From: Streptosporangium roseum DSM 43021
GTDB taxonomy: Bacteria; Actinomycetota; Actinomycetes; Streptosporangiales; Streptosporangiaceae
Reading direction: 5' to 3'
Assembly: GCF_000024865.1 (NCBI RefSeq)
Contig: NC_013595.1
Coordinates: 1,054,001-1,118,000 of the forward strand
Length of the DNA stretch: 64,000 bases
The position numbers and the translations under genes were made by a program. Shown in pieces: positions 55,038-63,883 of this stretch. The notes under the pieces are model-generated. The model saw only the letters and a list, made by a program, of their open reading frames with translations. It made no database searches and was not told where the DNA came from. Every line of letters starts with the position of its first letter. Position 1 is the first letter of the stretch.

Positions 55038-57137
55038 GTGGCCACCACGACCGCTCTTGACCTGGCCAAGGTCCGCAACATCGGGATCATGGCCCACATC
55101 GACGCGGGCAAGACCACGACGACCGAGCGCATCCTGTTCTACACCGGTATCAACTACAAGATCGGTGAAGTCCACGAGGGCGCAGCCACGATGGACTGGA
55201 TGGAGCAGGAGCAGGAGCGTGGTATCACCATCACCTCCGCTGCTACGACCTGCGAGTGGCTCGGCCACACGATCAACATCATCGACACGCCGGGTCACGT
55301 GGACTTCACGATCGAGGTGGAGCGCTCGCTCCGCGTCCTCGACGGTGCCGTCGCCGTGTTCGACGGCGTCGCCGGTGTCGAGCCGCAGTCCGAGACGGTG
55401 TGGCGTCAGGCCGACCGCTACGAGGTTCCCCGGATCTGCTTCGTCAACAAGATGGACCGGGTCGGCGCGGAGTTCCACCGCTGCGTCGACATGATGATCA
55501 GCCGCCTGAACGCGACCCCCGCGGTCATCCAGCTTCCCTGGGGCGTCGAGGCTGACTTCAAGGGCGTCATCGACCTGGTGAAGATGAAGGGCCTGCTCTG
55601 GAGCGCCGAGGCGGCCAAGGGCGAGATGTACGAGACCGTGGACATCCCGGCGGAGCACGCCGAGACCGCCCGCGAGTGGCGTGACAAGCTCGTCGAGACC
55701 GTCTCCGAGAACGACGACGAGCTGATGGAGCTCTTCCTGGAGGGCGTCGAGCCCACCGAGGAGCAGCTGGTCGCGGCCATCCGCCGCGCGACGCTGGCCA
55801 GCGCCATCAACCCGGTCCTGACCGGCACCGCGTTCAAGAACAAGGGCGTACAGCCCCTGCTCGACGCGATCGTCGCCTACCTTCCCGCCCCGATCGACAT
55901 CCCGGCCTTCAAGGGCCACGCGGTCGGCAAGGAAGACGAGATCATCGAGCGTCACGCTGACGTCACCGAGCCGTTCTCCGCGCTCGCCTTCAAGATCGCG
56001 GCCGACCAGCACCTGGGCCGTCTCACCTACATCCGCATCTACTCGGGCACGCTCGAGACCGGCACCGCCGTGGTCAACTCGGTGAAGGGCCGCAAGGAGC
56101 GGATCGGCAAGATCTACCAGATGCACGCCAACAAGCGCGAAGAGCGCCCGTCGGCCGTCGCTGGTCAGATCGTCGCCGTCATGGGTCTGAAGGACACCAC
56201 CACCGGTGACACCCTGGCCGACCCGGCCAACCCCGTGGTCCTGGAGTCGATGAACTTCCCGGCGCCGGTCATCAGCGTCGCCATCGAGCCCAAGACCAAG
56301 AGCGACCAGGAGAAGCTGGGCACCGCGATCCAGCGTCTGGCCGAGGAGGACCCGTCCTTCCAGGTCCGGCGTGACGAGGAGACCGGGCAGACGGTCATCT
56401 GGGGTATGGGCGAGCTCCACCTGGAGATCCTCGTCGACCGGATGCGCCGCGAGTTCAAGGTCGAGGCCAACATCGGTCGTCCGCAGGTGGCCTACCGGGA
56501 GACCATCCGCCGCAAGGTGGAGAAGGTCGACTACGTCCACAAGAAGCAGACCGGTGGTTCCGGCCAGTTCGCCAAGGTCATCATTGACATTGAGCCGCTG
56601 GGCGACGGAAACGACGGCTACGAGTTCTCCAACAAGGTCTCCGGTGGCCGCATCCCGCGGGAGTACATCCCGTCGGTCGACGCGGGTGCCCAGGAGGCCG
56701 CCGAGTTCGGTGTTCTCGCCGGCTATCCCATGGTCGGGGTCAAGGTCACCCTGCAGGACGGTGCCTACCACGAGGTGGACTCGTCCGAAATGGCCTTCAA
56801 GATCGCCGGCTCGATGGCCTTCAAGGAGGCCGCGCGCAAGGCGGACGCCGTAATCCTGGAGCCGATGATGGCCGTTGAGGTCACCACGCCCGAGGACTAC
56901 ATGGGTGATGTCATCGGTGACCTCAACGGTCGCCGCGGGCAGATCCAGGCGATGGACGAGCGCTCCGGCGCCCGCATCGTCAAGGCGCTCGTGCCGCTCT
57001 CTGAGATGTTCGGCTACGTGGGTGACCTCCGTAGCAAGACGCAGGGACGCGCGAGCTACAGCATGCAGTTCGACTCCTATGCGGAAGTGCCTGCGCACAT
57101 CGCCAAGGAGATCGTCGCGAAGGTGCGGGGCGAGTAA
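55038..57137 (+). CDS. fusA: Elongation factor G
   Basis: A 699-aa translocase GTPase. G1 AHIDAGKTTTTERIL, switch 1 EQERGITITSAAT, G3 DTPGHVDFT and G4 NKMD are intact, followed by domains II-V (TGGSGQFAKVIIDIEP, ending AHIAKEIVAKVRGE). GTG start at 55038 with GAGAGAAG upstream. It moves tRNA-mRNA on the ribosome together with L12. The spacer to tuf is 163 bp, where no gene is seen. Confidence 0.98.
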   Translation: MATTTALDLAKVRNIGIMAHIDAGKTTTTERILFYTGINYKIGEVHEGAATMDWMEQEQERGITITSAATTCEWLGHTINIIDTPGHVDFTIEVERSLRVLDGAVAVFDGVAGVEPQSETVWRQADRYEVPRICFVNKMDRVGAEFHRCVDMMISRLNATPAVIQLPWGVEADFKGVIDLVKMKGLLWSAEAAKGEMYETVDIPAEHAETAREWRDKLVETVSENDDELMELFLEGVEPTEEQLVAAIRRATLASAINPVLTGTAFKNKGVQPLLDAIVAYLPAPIDIPAFKGHAVGKEDEIIERHADVTEPFSALAFKIAADQHLGRLTYIRIYSGTLETGTAVVNSVKGRKERIGKIYQMHANKREERPSAVAGQIVAVMGLKDTTTGDTLADPANPVVLESMNFPAPVISVAIEPKTKSDQEKLGTAIQRLAEEDPSFQVRRDEETGQTVIWGMGELHLEILVDRMRREFKVEANIGRPQVAYRETIRRKVEKVDYVHKKQTGGSGQFAKVIIDIEPLGDGNDGYEFSNKVSGGRIPREYIPSVDAGAQEAAEFGVLAGYPMVGVKVTLQDGAYHEVDSSEMAFKIAGSMAFKEAARKADAVILEPMMAVEVTTPEDYMGDVIGDLNGRRGQIQAMDERSGARIVKALVPLSEMFGYVGDLRSKTQGRASYSMQFDSYAEVPAHIAKEIVAKVRGE

Positions 57138-57300
57138 GTCCGGCATCCGTTTCGGTGCGGGAGGCGAGGAGATCGCCTTCCCGGCGCCGAGGGGGTGCGG
57201 GGCGAGTAGTTTCTCGTCGGCCGGTCCTGAAAAGGCCCGGCCTCCCCAAGCCCAAGTACGAAGACGCAAGTCAAGTCAGAATCTCTAAGGAGACAGAGCA

Positions 57301-58494
57301 GTGGCCAAGGCCAAGTTCGAGCGGACCAAGCCGCACGTAAACATCGGCACCATTGGACACATCGACCACGGCAAGACCACTCTGACCGCGGCGATCACCA
57401 AGGTGCTCCACGAGCGTTACCCGAACCTCAACGAGGCGACCCCGTTCGACAAGATCGACAAGGCGCCCGAGGAGAAGGCTCGTGGTATCACGATCTCCAT
57501 CGCGCACGTCGAGTACCAGACCGAGCAGCGCCACTACGCTCACGTGGACTGCCCCGGTCACGCCGACTACGTGAAGAACATGATCACCGGTGCGGCTCAG
57601 ATGGACGGCGCGATCCTCGTGGTCGCCGCCACCGACGGCCCGATGCCGCAGACGAAGGAGCACGTCCTCCTGGCCCGCCAGGTCGGCGTCCCCTACATCG
57701 TTGTCGCCCTGAACAAGGCCGACATGGTGGACGACGAGGAGATCCTGGAGCTCGTCGAGCTCGAGGTCCGCGAGCTTCTCTCGGCCCAGGAGTTCCCCGG
57801 CGACGACCTGCCCGTCGTCCGCGTCTCGGCGCTGAAGGCGCTTGAGGGCGACGAGAAGTGGGGCGACAGCATCATCGAGCTCATGACCGCTGTGGACGAG
57901 AACGTCCCGCAGCCGGCTCGTGAGACCGACAAGCCGTTCCTCATGCCGATCGAGGACGTCTTCTCGATCACCGGTCGTGGCACCGTCGTCACCGGTCGTA
58001 TCGAGCGCGGCATCGTCAAGGTCAACGAGACCGTCGACATCATCGGCATCAAGGACACCAAGACCACGACCACGGTCACCGGTGTCGAGATGTTCCGCAA
58101 GCTTCTCGACGAGGGCCAGGCGGGCGACAACGTCGGTCTGCTCCTGCGCGGTATCAAGCGTGAGGACGTCGAGCGCGGCCAGTGCATCATCAAGCCGGGC
58201 ACGACCACCCCGCACACCGAGTTCGAGGCTCAGGTCTACATCCTGTCCAAGGACGAGGGCGGCCGCCACACGCCGTTCTTCAACAACTACCGTCCCCAGT
58301 TCTACTTCCGTACGACTGACGTGACCGGTGTTGTGAACCTGCCCGAGGGCACCGAGATGGTCATGCCCGGTGACAACACCGAGATGAGCGTCTCGCTGAT
58401 CCAGCCCATCGCGATGGAGGACGGTCTCAAGTTCGCCATCCGCGAGGGTGGCCGCACCGTCGGTGCGGGTCGAGTGACCAAGATCATCAAGTAG
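57301..58494 (+). CDS. tuf: Elongation factor Tu
   Basis: A 397-aa EF-Tu. AKAKFERTKPHVNIGTIGH, G1 GHIDHGKTT, G3 DCPGHADYVKNM, G4 NKADMVDD, and the kirromycin-site region GGRHTPFFNNYRPQFYFRTT look wild type. GTG start with AAGGAGA upstream. It delivers aminoacyl-tRNA. Last gene of the str unit, followed by a terminator. Confidence 0.98.
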   Translation: MAKAKFERTKPHVNIGTIGHIDHGKTTLTAAITKVLHERYPNLNEATPFDKIDKAPEEKARGITISIAHVEYQTEQRHYAHVDCPGHADYVKNMITGAAQMDGAILVVAATDGPMPQTKEHVLLARQVGVPYIVVALNKADMVDDEEILELVELEVRELLSAQEFPGDDLPVVRVSALKALEGDEKWGDSIIELMTAVDENVPQPARETDKPFLMPIEDVFSITGRGTVVTGRIERGIVKVNETVDIIGIKDTKTTTTVTGVEMFRKLLDEGQAGDNVGLLLRGIKREDVERGQCIIKPGTTTPHTEFEAQVYILSKDEGGRHTPFFNNYRPQFYFRTTDVTGVVNLPEGTEMVMPGDNTEMSVSLIQPIAMEDGLKFAIREGGRTVGAGRVTKIIK

Positions 58495-58508
58495 TACGAT
58501 CGCGGAGT

Positions 58509-58540
58509 GGCGGTCGGCCCTCGACGCAGGGCCGACCGCC
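58509..58540 (+). terminator. Terminator after tuf
   Basis: GGCGGTCGGCCCT and AGGGCCGACCGCC form a perfect 13-bp stem with a 6-nt loop, 14 bp after tuf. Confidence 0.85.
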
Positions 58541-58556
58541 GCACCACGAGGGGGCT

Positions 58557-58572
58557 CGTGCCGTACGGCACG
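58557..58572. promoter_or_regulatory. 16-bp perfect palindrome in the S10 operon upstream region
   Basis: CGTGCCGTACGGCACG, 16 bp after the tuf terminator and 41 bp before the large leader hairpin's loop. Could be an operator of the S10 promoter or a second hairpin. Confidence 0.4.
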
Positions 58573-58597
58573 CACCCCCGGCAGGATCCCCACGAAC

Positions 58598-58652
58598 CGT
58601 GATCTCGCAGTTGGTTCGGCCACGGAGTGACCGAAGTAACTGCCAGATCACG
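58598..58652 (+). promoter_or_regulatory. Large hairpin in the S10 operon leader
   Basis: Arms 58598-58619 and 58631-58652 (22 bp, 3 mismatches) around an 11-nt loop. It lies 180 nt before rpsJ, where an L4-binding or other autoregulatory leader would be expected. No gene is supported in 58541-58831, although a short frame runs through it. Confidence 0.55.
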
Positions 58653-58831
58653 GAAGAAAGCGCAGATCCATAGTGTCTGCTACGTGGGGCTGGGAGAAGA
58701 AGCCGAGCCGGAGACGGCGGGATTCCGGAGACGGGCCCGCAGGACACCGGACGAGGCGGACTCGACCTCATACAGCGGCAACAGGCCGCACGTAACTTTT
58801 TCAGACGACAGCGAAGGACACCGAGGCCATT

Positions 58832-59140
58832 ATGGCGGGACAGAAGATCCGCATCCGGCTCAAGGCCTATGACCACGAGGTCATCGACAGCTCGGCCAAG
58901 AAGATCGTCGAGACGGTGACGAGGACTGGCGCTAAGGTCGCGGGCCCGGTGCCGCTGCCGACCGAGAAGAACGTGTACTGCGTCATCCGCTCGCCGCACA
59001 AGTACAAGGACAGCCGCGAGCACTTTGAGATGCGCACGCACAAGCGGCTGATTGACATCATCGACCCGACGCCGAAGACGGTCGACTCGCTCATGCGACT
59101 CGACCTCCCCGCCGGCGTTGACATCTCGATCAAGCTCTGA
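58832..59140 (+). CDS. rpsJ: 30S ribosomal protein S10
   Basis: A 102-aa S10, also NusE in antitermination. KIRIRLKAYDHEVIDSSAKK, GPVPLPTEKNVYCVIRSPHK and KRLIDIIDPTPKTVDSLMRL are conserved. ATG 58832 with CGAGG upstream. First gene of the S10 operon; rplC follows after 14 bp. Confidence 0.98.
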   Translation: MAGQKIRIRLKAYDHEVIDSSAKKIVETVTRTGAKVAGPVPLPTEKNVYCVIRSPHKYKDSREHFEMRTHKRLIDIIDPTPKTVDSLMRLDLPAGVDISIKL

Positions 59141-59154
59141 GGGAACGCACTGAC

Positions 59155-59808
59155 ATGGCTAAGCAGATCAAGGGCGTCCTGGGCAAGAAGCTCGGCATGA
59201 CCCAGGTCTTCGACGCGGACAACCGGATGGTCCCGGTGACCGTCGTCGAGGCTGGTCCGTGCGTCGTGACCCGCGTCCGCACCCCCGAGAAGGACGGCTA
59301 CTCCGCCGTGCAGCTCGGCTTCGGGCAGGTCGACCCGCGGAAGGTCAACAAGCCGCTCGGCGACTACCTGCGCAAGCACGACATCACCCCGCGCCGCTAC
59401 TTCGCGGAGATCCGTACCGAGGACGCGGGCGACTACACCCTGGGCCAGGAGCTCTCCGCCGACACCTTCGAGGCCGGCCAGTTCGTCGACGTGACGGGCA
59501 AGAGCAAGGGCAAGGGTTTCGCCGGTGTCATGAAGCGCCACGGCTTCAAGGGCCTCAGCGCCTCGCACGGTACCCAGCGCAAGCACCGCTCGCCGGGTTC
59601 CATCGGTGGCTGCGCCACCCCGGGCCGCGTCTTCAAGGGCCTGCGCATGGCCGGTCGGATGGGTAACGTCCGCACCACCGTCCAGAGCCTCAAGGTCCAC
59701 GCCGTGGACGCCGAGAAGGGCCTCATCCTGATCAAGGGTGCGATCCCCGGCGCCAACGGCAGCCTGGTTCTCGTCCGTACCGCTGCCAAGAAGGGGGCTG
59801 CCAAGTGA
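59155..59808 (+). CDS. rplC: 50S ribosomal protein L3
   Basis: A 217-aa L3. GVLGKKLGMTQVFDADNRMV at the N-terminus and the central loop with MKRHGFKGLSASHGTQRKHR, then GSIGGCATPGRVFKGLRMAG, which reaches the peptidyl-transferase centre. Stop overlaps the rplD start (GTGA). Standard order. Confidence 0.98.
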   Translation: MAKQIKGVLGKKLGMTQVFDADNRMVPVTVVEAGPCVVTRVRTPEKDGYSAVQLGFGQVDPRKVNKPLGDYLRKHDITPRRYFAEIRTEDAGDYTLGQELSADTFEAGQFVDVTGKSKGKGFAGVMKRHGFKGLSASHGTQRKHRSPGSIGGCATPGRVFKGLRMAGRMGNVRTTVQSLKVHAVDAEKGLILIKGAIPGANGSLVLVRTAAKKGAAK

Positions 59809-60452
59809 GCACCATTGACGTCCTCGACGTGAGCGGCGCGAAGACCGGCACCGTCGACCTGCCTGGCGACATCTTTGACGCCAAGGTCAACATTCCGCTG
59901 ATCCACCAGGTCGTCGTGGCCCAGCTCGCCGCTCGCCGGCAGGGCACCCACAAGGCCAAGACCCGCGGTGAGGTCAGCGGTGGCGGCAAGAAGCCGTACC
60001 GCCAGAAGGGCACCGGCCGCGCCCGTCAGGGTTCGACCCGCGCTCCGCAGTTCGCCGGCGGTGGCATCGTCCACGGGCCGCTTCCCCGGGACTACTCCCA
60101 GAAGACCCCCAAGAAGATGAAGGCCGCCGCCCTGCGTGGCGCCCTCTCCGACCGGGCCAACGGCGGCCGCGTTCACGTGGTCAGCGCCCTGGTCCAGGGG
60201 GAGACCCCGAAGACCAAGGCGGCTCTCGAGTCGCTGCGGAAGATCACGCAGACCCGTAGCGTCCTCGTCGTCGTCGACGAGGGTGACGAGCTCACCTGGC
60301 TGAGCCTGCGCAACGCTCCCGAGGTCCACCTGCTGGACGCCGGGCAGCTGAACACCTACGACGTGCTCTGCTACGACGACGTCGTTTTCACTCAGGAGGC
60401 GTACGACCAGGTCGTCACGCGCCTGAGCAAGAGCGGGAAGGAAGACGCCTGA
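59805..60452 (+). CDS. rplD: 50S ribosomal protein L4
   Basis: A 215-aa L4, which in E. coli also represses the S10 operon. The tunnel loop RGEVSGGGKKPYRQKGTGRA and RQGSTRAPQFAGGGIVHGPL are intact. GTG 59805 overlaps rplC by 4 bp, and its stop overlaps rplW (TGATG). May bind the leader hairpin at 58598-58652; inferred. Confidence 0.98.
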   Translation: MSTIDVLDVSGAKTGTVDLPGDIFDAKVNIPLIHQVVVAQLAARRQGTHKAKTRGEVSGGGKKPYRQKGTGRARQGSTRAPQFAGGGIVHGPLPRDYSQKTPKKMKAAALRGALSDRANGGRVHVVSALVQGETPKTKAALESLRKITQTRSVLVVVDEGDELTWLSLRNAPEVHLLDAGQLNTYDVLCYDDVVFTQEAYDQVVTRLSKSGKEDA

Positions 60453-60754
60453 TGGAAAAGATCGCCGACCCGCGCGACATCATCATCAAGCCGGTTGTGT
60501 CGGAGAAGAGCTACGGCCTGATCGACGAGCACAACAAGTACACGTTCCTGGTGCGGAAGACGGCCAACAAGACGCAGGTCAAGATCGCCATCGAGCAGAT
60601 CTTCGGCGTCAAGGTGGCCAGCGTCAACACCATCAACCGCCAGGGCAAGCGCAAGCGGACCAGGGCCGGTTACGGGCAGCGTCCCAGCACCAAGCGCGCG
60701 ATCGTGAGCTTGGCCGAGGGAGACCGGATCGACATCTTCGGCCAGGTCGGCTGA
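60452..60754 (+). CDS. rplW: 50S ribosomal protein L23
   Basis: A 100-aa L23 at the tunnel exit, docking site of SRP and trigger factor. DPRDIIIKPVVSEKSYGLID, KYTFLVRKTANKTQVKIAIE and KRKRTRAGYGQRPSTKRAIV are visible. Starts 1 nt into the rplD stop codon. The 92-bp gap to rplB is unusually long for this operon and holds a hairpin. Confidence 0.98.
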   Translation: MEKIADPRDIIIKPVVSEKSYGLIDEHNKYTFLVRKTANKTQVKIAIEQIFGVKVASVNTINRQGKRKRTRAGYGQRPSTKRAIVSLAEGDRIDIFGQVG

Positions 60755-60784
60755 CCCGCTCGCTCAGTAAGTAACGGGGCGGAC

Positions 60785-60808
60785 GCCCCTCGCCAGGCGG
60801 CGAGGGGC
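60785..60808 (+). promoter_or_regulatory. Hairpin between rplW and rplB
   Basis: GCCCCTCGCC-AGGC-GGCGAGGGGC, a perfect 10-bp stem with a tetraloop, 30 bp after rplW and 38 bp before rplB. Could be an attenuator, a processing site or transcript-stability element. Confidence 0.5.
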
Positions 60809-60846
60809 ATTCACCCGGATTAACCGACGAAGGATGAACGAAAAAG

Positions 60847-61683
60847 ATGGGCATCCGTAAACTCAAGCCGACGACCCCGGGTCGCCGCGGCGCCAGCGTC
60901 TCGGACTTTTCCGAGATCACGCGCAGCACGCCCGAGAAGTCGCTGCTTGCACCCCTGCACAGCAAGGGTGGCCGTAACGTCCACGGCCGAGTCACCACCC
61001 GCCACCAGGGTGGCGGCCACAAGCGTGCTTACCGGATCATCGACTTCCGGCGCCACGACAAGGACGGGATCCCGGCCAAGGTCGCTCACATCGAGTACGA
61101 CCCGAACCGCACGTCCCGCATCGCTCTGCTGCACTACGCCGACGGGGAGAAGCGCTACATCCTCTGCCCGACCGGCCTCAAGCAGGGCGACCTGATTGAA
61201 AACGGCCCCGCGGCCGACATCAAGCCGGGTAACTGCCTCCCGCTGCGCAACATCCCGACCGGTACCTTCATCCACGCGGTGGAGCTCCGTCCGGGTGGCG
61301 GCGCCAAGCTGGGCCGGTCCGCCGGTGCGCAGATCCAGCTTCTCGCCAAGGAGGGCCAGTACGCCACGCTGCGTATGCCCTCCGGCGAAATGCGCCAGGT
61401 CGACGTCCGCTGCCGGGCCTCCATCGGCCAGGTCGGCAACGCCGAGCAGGCCAACATCAACTGGGGTAAGGCCGGCCGTATGCGGTGGAAGGGCAAGCGC
61501 CCCACCGTCCGCGGTGTCGCGATGAACCCGGTCGACCACCCGCACGGTGGTGGTGAGGGTAAGACCTCCGGTGGTCGTCACCCCGTCAACCCCAAGGGCA
61601 AGCCCGAGGGTCGTACTCGTGCGGCGAACAAGGCCAGCGACCGGCTGATCATCCGTCGTCGGACTAAGCGGAAGAAGCGGTAG
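60847..61683 (+). CDS. rplB: 50S ribosomal protein L2
   Basis: A 278-aa L2 needed for subunit joining and peptidyl transfer. GIRKLKPTTPGRRGASVSDF, GRVTTRHQGGGHKRAYRIID and the near-catalytic loop VRGVAMNPVDHPHGGGEGKT with the conserved His are intact. ATG with GAACGAAAAAG upstream, a weak ribosome site. Confidence 0.98.
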   Translation: MGIRKLKPTTPGRRGASVSDFSEITRSTPEKSLLAPLHSKGGRNVHGRVTTRHQGGGHKRAYRIIDFRRHDKDGIPAKVAHIEYDPNRTSRIALLHYADGEKRYILCPTGLKQGDLIENGPAADIKPGNCLPLRNIPTGTFIHAVELRPGGGAKLGRSAGAQIQLLAKEGQYATLRMPSGEMRQVDVRCRASIGQVGNAEQANINWGKAGRMRWKGKRPTVRGVAMNPVDHPHGGGEGKTSGGRHPVNPKGKPEGRTRAANKASDRLIIRRRTKRKKR

Positions 61684-61694
61684 GAGCAGCCAAA

Positions 61695-61973
61695 ATGCCA
61701 CGTAGCCTTAAGAAGGGTCCCTTCGTGGACGACCACCTTCAGAAGAAGGTGGATGTCCAGAACGAGAAGGGCACCAAGAACGTCATCAAGACGTGGTCGC
61801 GGCGCTCCATGATCGTGCCGGACATGCTCGGTCACACGATCGCCGTTCACGACGGCCGCAAGCACGTCCCGGTGTTCGTCACCGAGTCGATGATCGGTCA
61901 CAAGCTCGGTGAGTTCGCGCCGACGCGGACGTTCCGCAGCCACGTCAAGGAAGACCGCCGCAGCCGGCGGTAA
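61695..61973 (+). CDS. rpsS: 30S ribosomal protein S19
   Basis: A 92-aa S19 of the 30S head. PRSLKKGPFVDDHLQKKVDV, TWSRRSMIVPDMLGHTIAVH and EFAPTRTFRSHVKEDRRSRR match the family. 11 bp after rplB. Confidence 0.98.
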   Translation: MPRSLKKGPFVDDHLQKKVDVQNEKGTKNVIKTWSRRSMIVPDMLGHTIAVHDGRKHVPVFVTESMIGHKLGEFAPTRTFRSHVKEDRRSRR

Positions 61974-62005
61974 GCGCCTGTCGAAGAAGGTAAGAGGAGT
62001 AAGCG

Positions 62006-62359
62006 ATGGAAGCCAGGGCTCAGGTGCGGTTCGCGCGCCACACGCCCATGAAGGCCCGCCGTGTGGTGGACCTCATTCGCGGGCTGCCCGCTTCGGAGGC
62101 GCAGGCCGTGCTGCAGTTCGCTCCCCAGTCGGCGAGCGAGACCGTGTACAAGGTGCTGTCCAGCGCCATTGCCAACGCGGAGCACAACTTCAAGCTCGAC
62201 CGCGACACGCTCTTCGTGAGCCGTGCCTGGGTCGACGAGGGCCCGACGCTGAAGCGGTTCCGTCCCCGCGCTCAGGGTCGTGCCTATCGGATCAACAAGC
62301 GGACGAGCCACATCACCGTGATCGTGGAGTCCCGCGAGCCGAAGGGGAGGACCCGCTAG
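62006..62359 (+). CDS. rplV: 50S ribosomal protein L22
   Basis: A 117-aa L22 lining the exit tunnel. ARAQVRFARHTPMKARRVVD, AIANAEHNFKLDRDTLFVSR and the tunnel hairpin with FRPRAQGRAYRINKRTSHIT. No macrolide-resistance deletion is seen in the loop. Stop overlaps the rpsC start by 1 nt (TAGTG). Confidence 0.98.
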   Translation: MEARAQVRFARHTPMKARRVVDLIRGLPASEAQAVLQFAPQSASETVYKVLSSAIANAEHNFKLDRDTLFVSRAWVDEGPTLKRFRPRAQGRAYRINKRTSHITVIVESREPKGRTR

Positions 62360-63225
62360 TGGGTCAGAAGGTTAACCCGCACGGGTTCCGCCTCGGCATC
62401 ACGACCGACTTCAAGAGCCGGTGGTATGCCGACAAGCTCTACAAGTCGTACGTTGCCGAGGATGTGGCGATCCGCCGCATGCTCAAGAAGGGCATGGAGC
62501 GGGCCGGCATCTCCAAGGTGGAGATCGAGCGGACCACCGACCGGGTACAGGTCGACATTCACACCGCCCGTCCGGGCATCGTCATCGGCCGCCGCGGCGC
62601 CGAGGCGGACCGGATCCGTGGCGACCTCGAGAAGCTGACCAAGAAGCAGGTCCAGCTGAACATCCTCGAGGTCAAGAACCCCGAGATCGACGCTCAGCTC
62701 GTCGCTCAGGGTGTGGCCGAGCAGCTGTCCAGCCGTGTCTCGTTCCGTCGGGCCATGCGCAAGGCGATGCAGTCGGCCATGAAGAGCGGCGCCAAGGGCA
62801 TCCGGGTGCAGTGCTCCGGCCGTCTGGGCGGCGCTGAGATGTCCCGTTCGGAGTTCTACCGCGAGGGCCGCGTGCCCCTGCACACCCTCCGTGCGGACAT
62901 CGACTACGGCCTCTACGAGGCCCGTACCACCTTCGGCCGCATCGGCGTGAAGGTATGGATCTACAAGGGTGAGGCCCCGACCAGCCGCGCCGAGCGTGAG
63001 GCGGCTGCCGCCGGCGCTCGTGCAGGCCAGCGTCGGGACCGCGACGACCGTCGCGGTGGCGGCGGCGCCGGTGGCGACCGTCCCCGTCGTGGCGGCGGCG
63101 CCGGTGGCGACCGTCCCCGTCGTGGCGGAGCCGCCCGCGGCGACCGCGCACCCAGGACTGAGGCGGCCTCGCAGGCTGCCCCCGAGACCGGCCCGGCTGC
63201 GCAGCCGGGTGCTGAAGGGAGCTGA
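62359..63225 (+). CDS. rpsC: 30S ribosomal protein S3 with Gly/Arg-rich tail
   Basis: A 288-aa S3 at the mRNA entry. GQKVNPHGFRLGITTDFKSR, KH-domain segment ARPGIVIGRRGAEADRIRGD, and the C-terminal VWIYKGEAP. From about residue 222 the protein has a 65-residue disordered tail with RGGGGAGGDRPRRGG repeats, encoded by 33-bp DNA repeats from 63048. Actinobacterial S3 often has an extended tail, but this RGG form is striking. GTG 62359 overlaps rplV; the open frame upstream to 61909 is not part of the gene. Confidence 0.97.
   Translation: MGQKVNPHGFRLGITTDFKSRWYADKLYKSYVAEDVAIRRMLKKGMERAGISKVEIERTTDRVQVDIHTARPGIVIGRRGAEADRIRGDLEKLTKKQVQLNILEVKNPEIDAQLVAQGVAEQLSSRVSFRRAMRKAMQSAMKSGAKGIRVQCSGRLGGAEMSRSEFYREGRVPLHTLRADIDYGLYEARTTFGRIGVKVWIYKGEAPTSRAEREAAAAGARAGQRRDRDDRRGGGGAGGDRPRRGGGAGGDRPRRGGAARGDRAPRTEAASQAAPETGPAAQPGAEGS
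63048..63140 (+). repeat. 33-bp in-frame tandem repeat in the rpsC tail
   Basis: Three units beginning CGTCG(C/T)GGTGG-type sequence, coding RRGGGAGGDRP repeats; the third is diverged. Confidence 0.8.
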
Positions 63226-63227
63226 CC

Positions 63228-63647
63228 ATGCTGATCCCGCGCAGGGTCAAGCACCGCAAGCAGCACCGGCCCGACCGTCACGGCGCCGCCAAGGGTGGCA
63301 CCAGGGTCGTGTTCGGCGAGTTCGGCATTCAGGCGCTTGAGCACTCCTATGTGACCAACCGCCAGATCGAGTCGGCTCGTATCGCCATGACCCGTCACAT
63401 CAAGCGTGGCGGCAAGGTCTGGATCAACATCTACCCGGACCGTCCCCTCACCAAGAAGCCGGCCGAGACCCGCATGGGTTCCGGTAAGGGTTCGCCGGAG
63501 TGGTGGATCGCCAACGTCAAGCCCGGTCGCGTCATGTTCGAGCTGTCGGGTGTCGCTGAGCCGGTGGCTCGCGAAGCCCTGCGTCGTGCGATGCACAAGC
63601 TCCCGATGAAGTGCCGGTTCGTTAAGCGTGAAGTGGGTGAGGCGTGA
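63228..63647 (+). CDS. rplP: 50S ribosomal protein L16
   Basis: A 139-aa L16 near the A site. LIPRRVKHRKQHRPDRHGAA, KGGTRVVFGEFGIQALEHSY and MTRHIKRGGKVWINIYPDRP; the Arg site modified in some bacteria (MGSGKGSPEWWIANVKPGR) is present. 2 bp after rpsC. Confidence 0.98.
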   Translation: MLIPRRVKHRKQHRPDRHGAAKGGTRVVFGEFGIQALEHSYVTNRQIESARIAMTRHIKRGGKVWINIYPDRPLTKKPAETRMGSGKGSPEWWIANVKPGRVMFELSGVAEPVAREALRRAMHKLPMKCRFVKREVGEA

Positions 63648-63883
63648 TGGCTAAGGGCCTGACCGCCGGTGAGCTGCGGGTGGAGGACCAGGACACCCTG
63701 GTCCAGAAGCTGAAGGAAGCCAAGGAGGAGCTGTTCAACCTCCGCTTCCAGGCCGCGACCGGCCAGTTGGAGAGCCACGGGCGGCTGCGTGCTGTCCGCC
63801 GCGAGATCGCCCGTATCTACACCGTGATGCGCGAGCGGGAGCTCGGCATTGTTACGGTTGAGAAGGAGTCGATCGATGGCTGA
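63647..63883 (+). CDS. rpmC: 50S ribosomal protein L29
   Basis: A 78-aa L29 beside the tunnel exit. AKGLTAGELRVEDQDTLVQK, then KEAKEELFNLRFQAATGQLE and RLRAVRREIARIYTVMRERE. ATG 63647 overlaps the rplP stop by 1 nt (TGATG); GTG 63644 is 1 codon upstream. Overlaps rpsQ by 8 nt. Confidence 0.97.
   Translation: MAKGLTAGELRVEDQDTLVQKLKEAKEELFNLRFQAATGQLESHGRLRAVRREIARIYTVMRERELGIVTVEKESIDG

Noticed and set aside
58627..58872. 81-codon frame before rpsJ
   Set aside because: It runs through a large hairpin and the rpsJ start, has no ribosome site and no conserved sequence.
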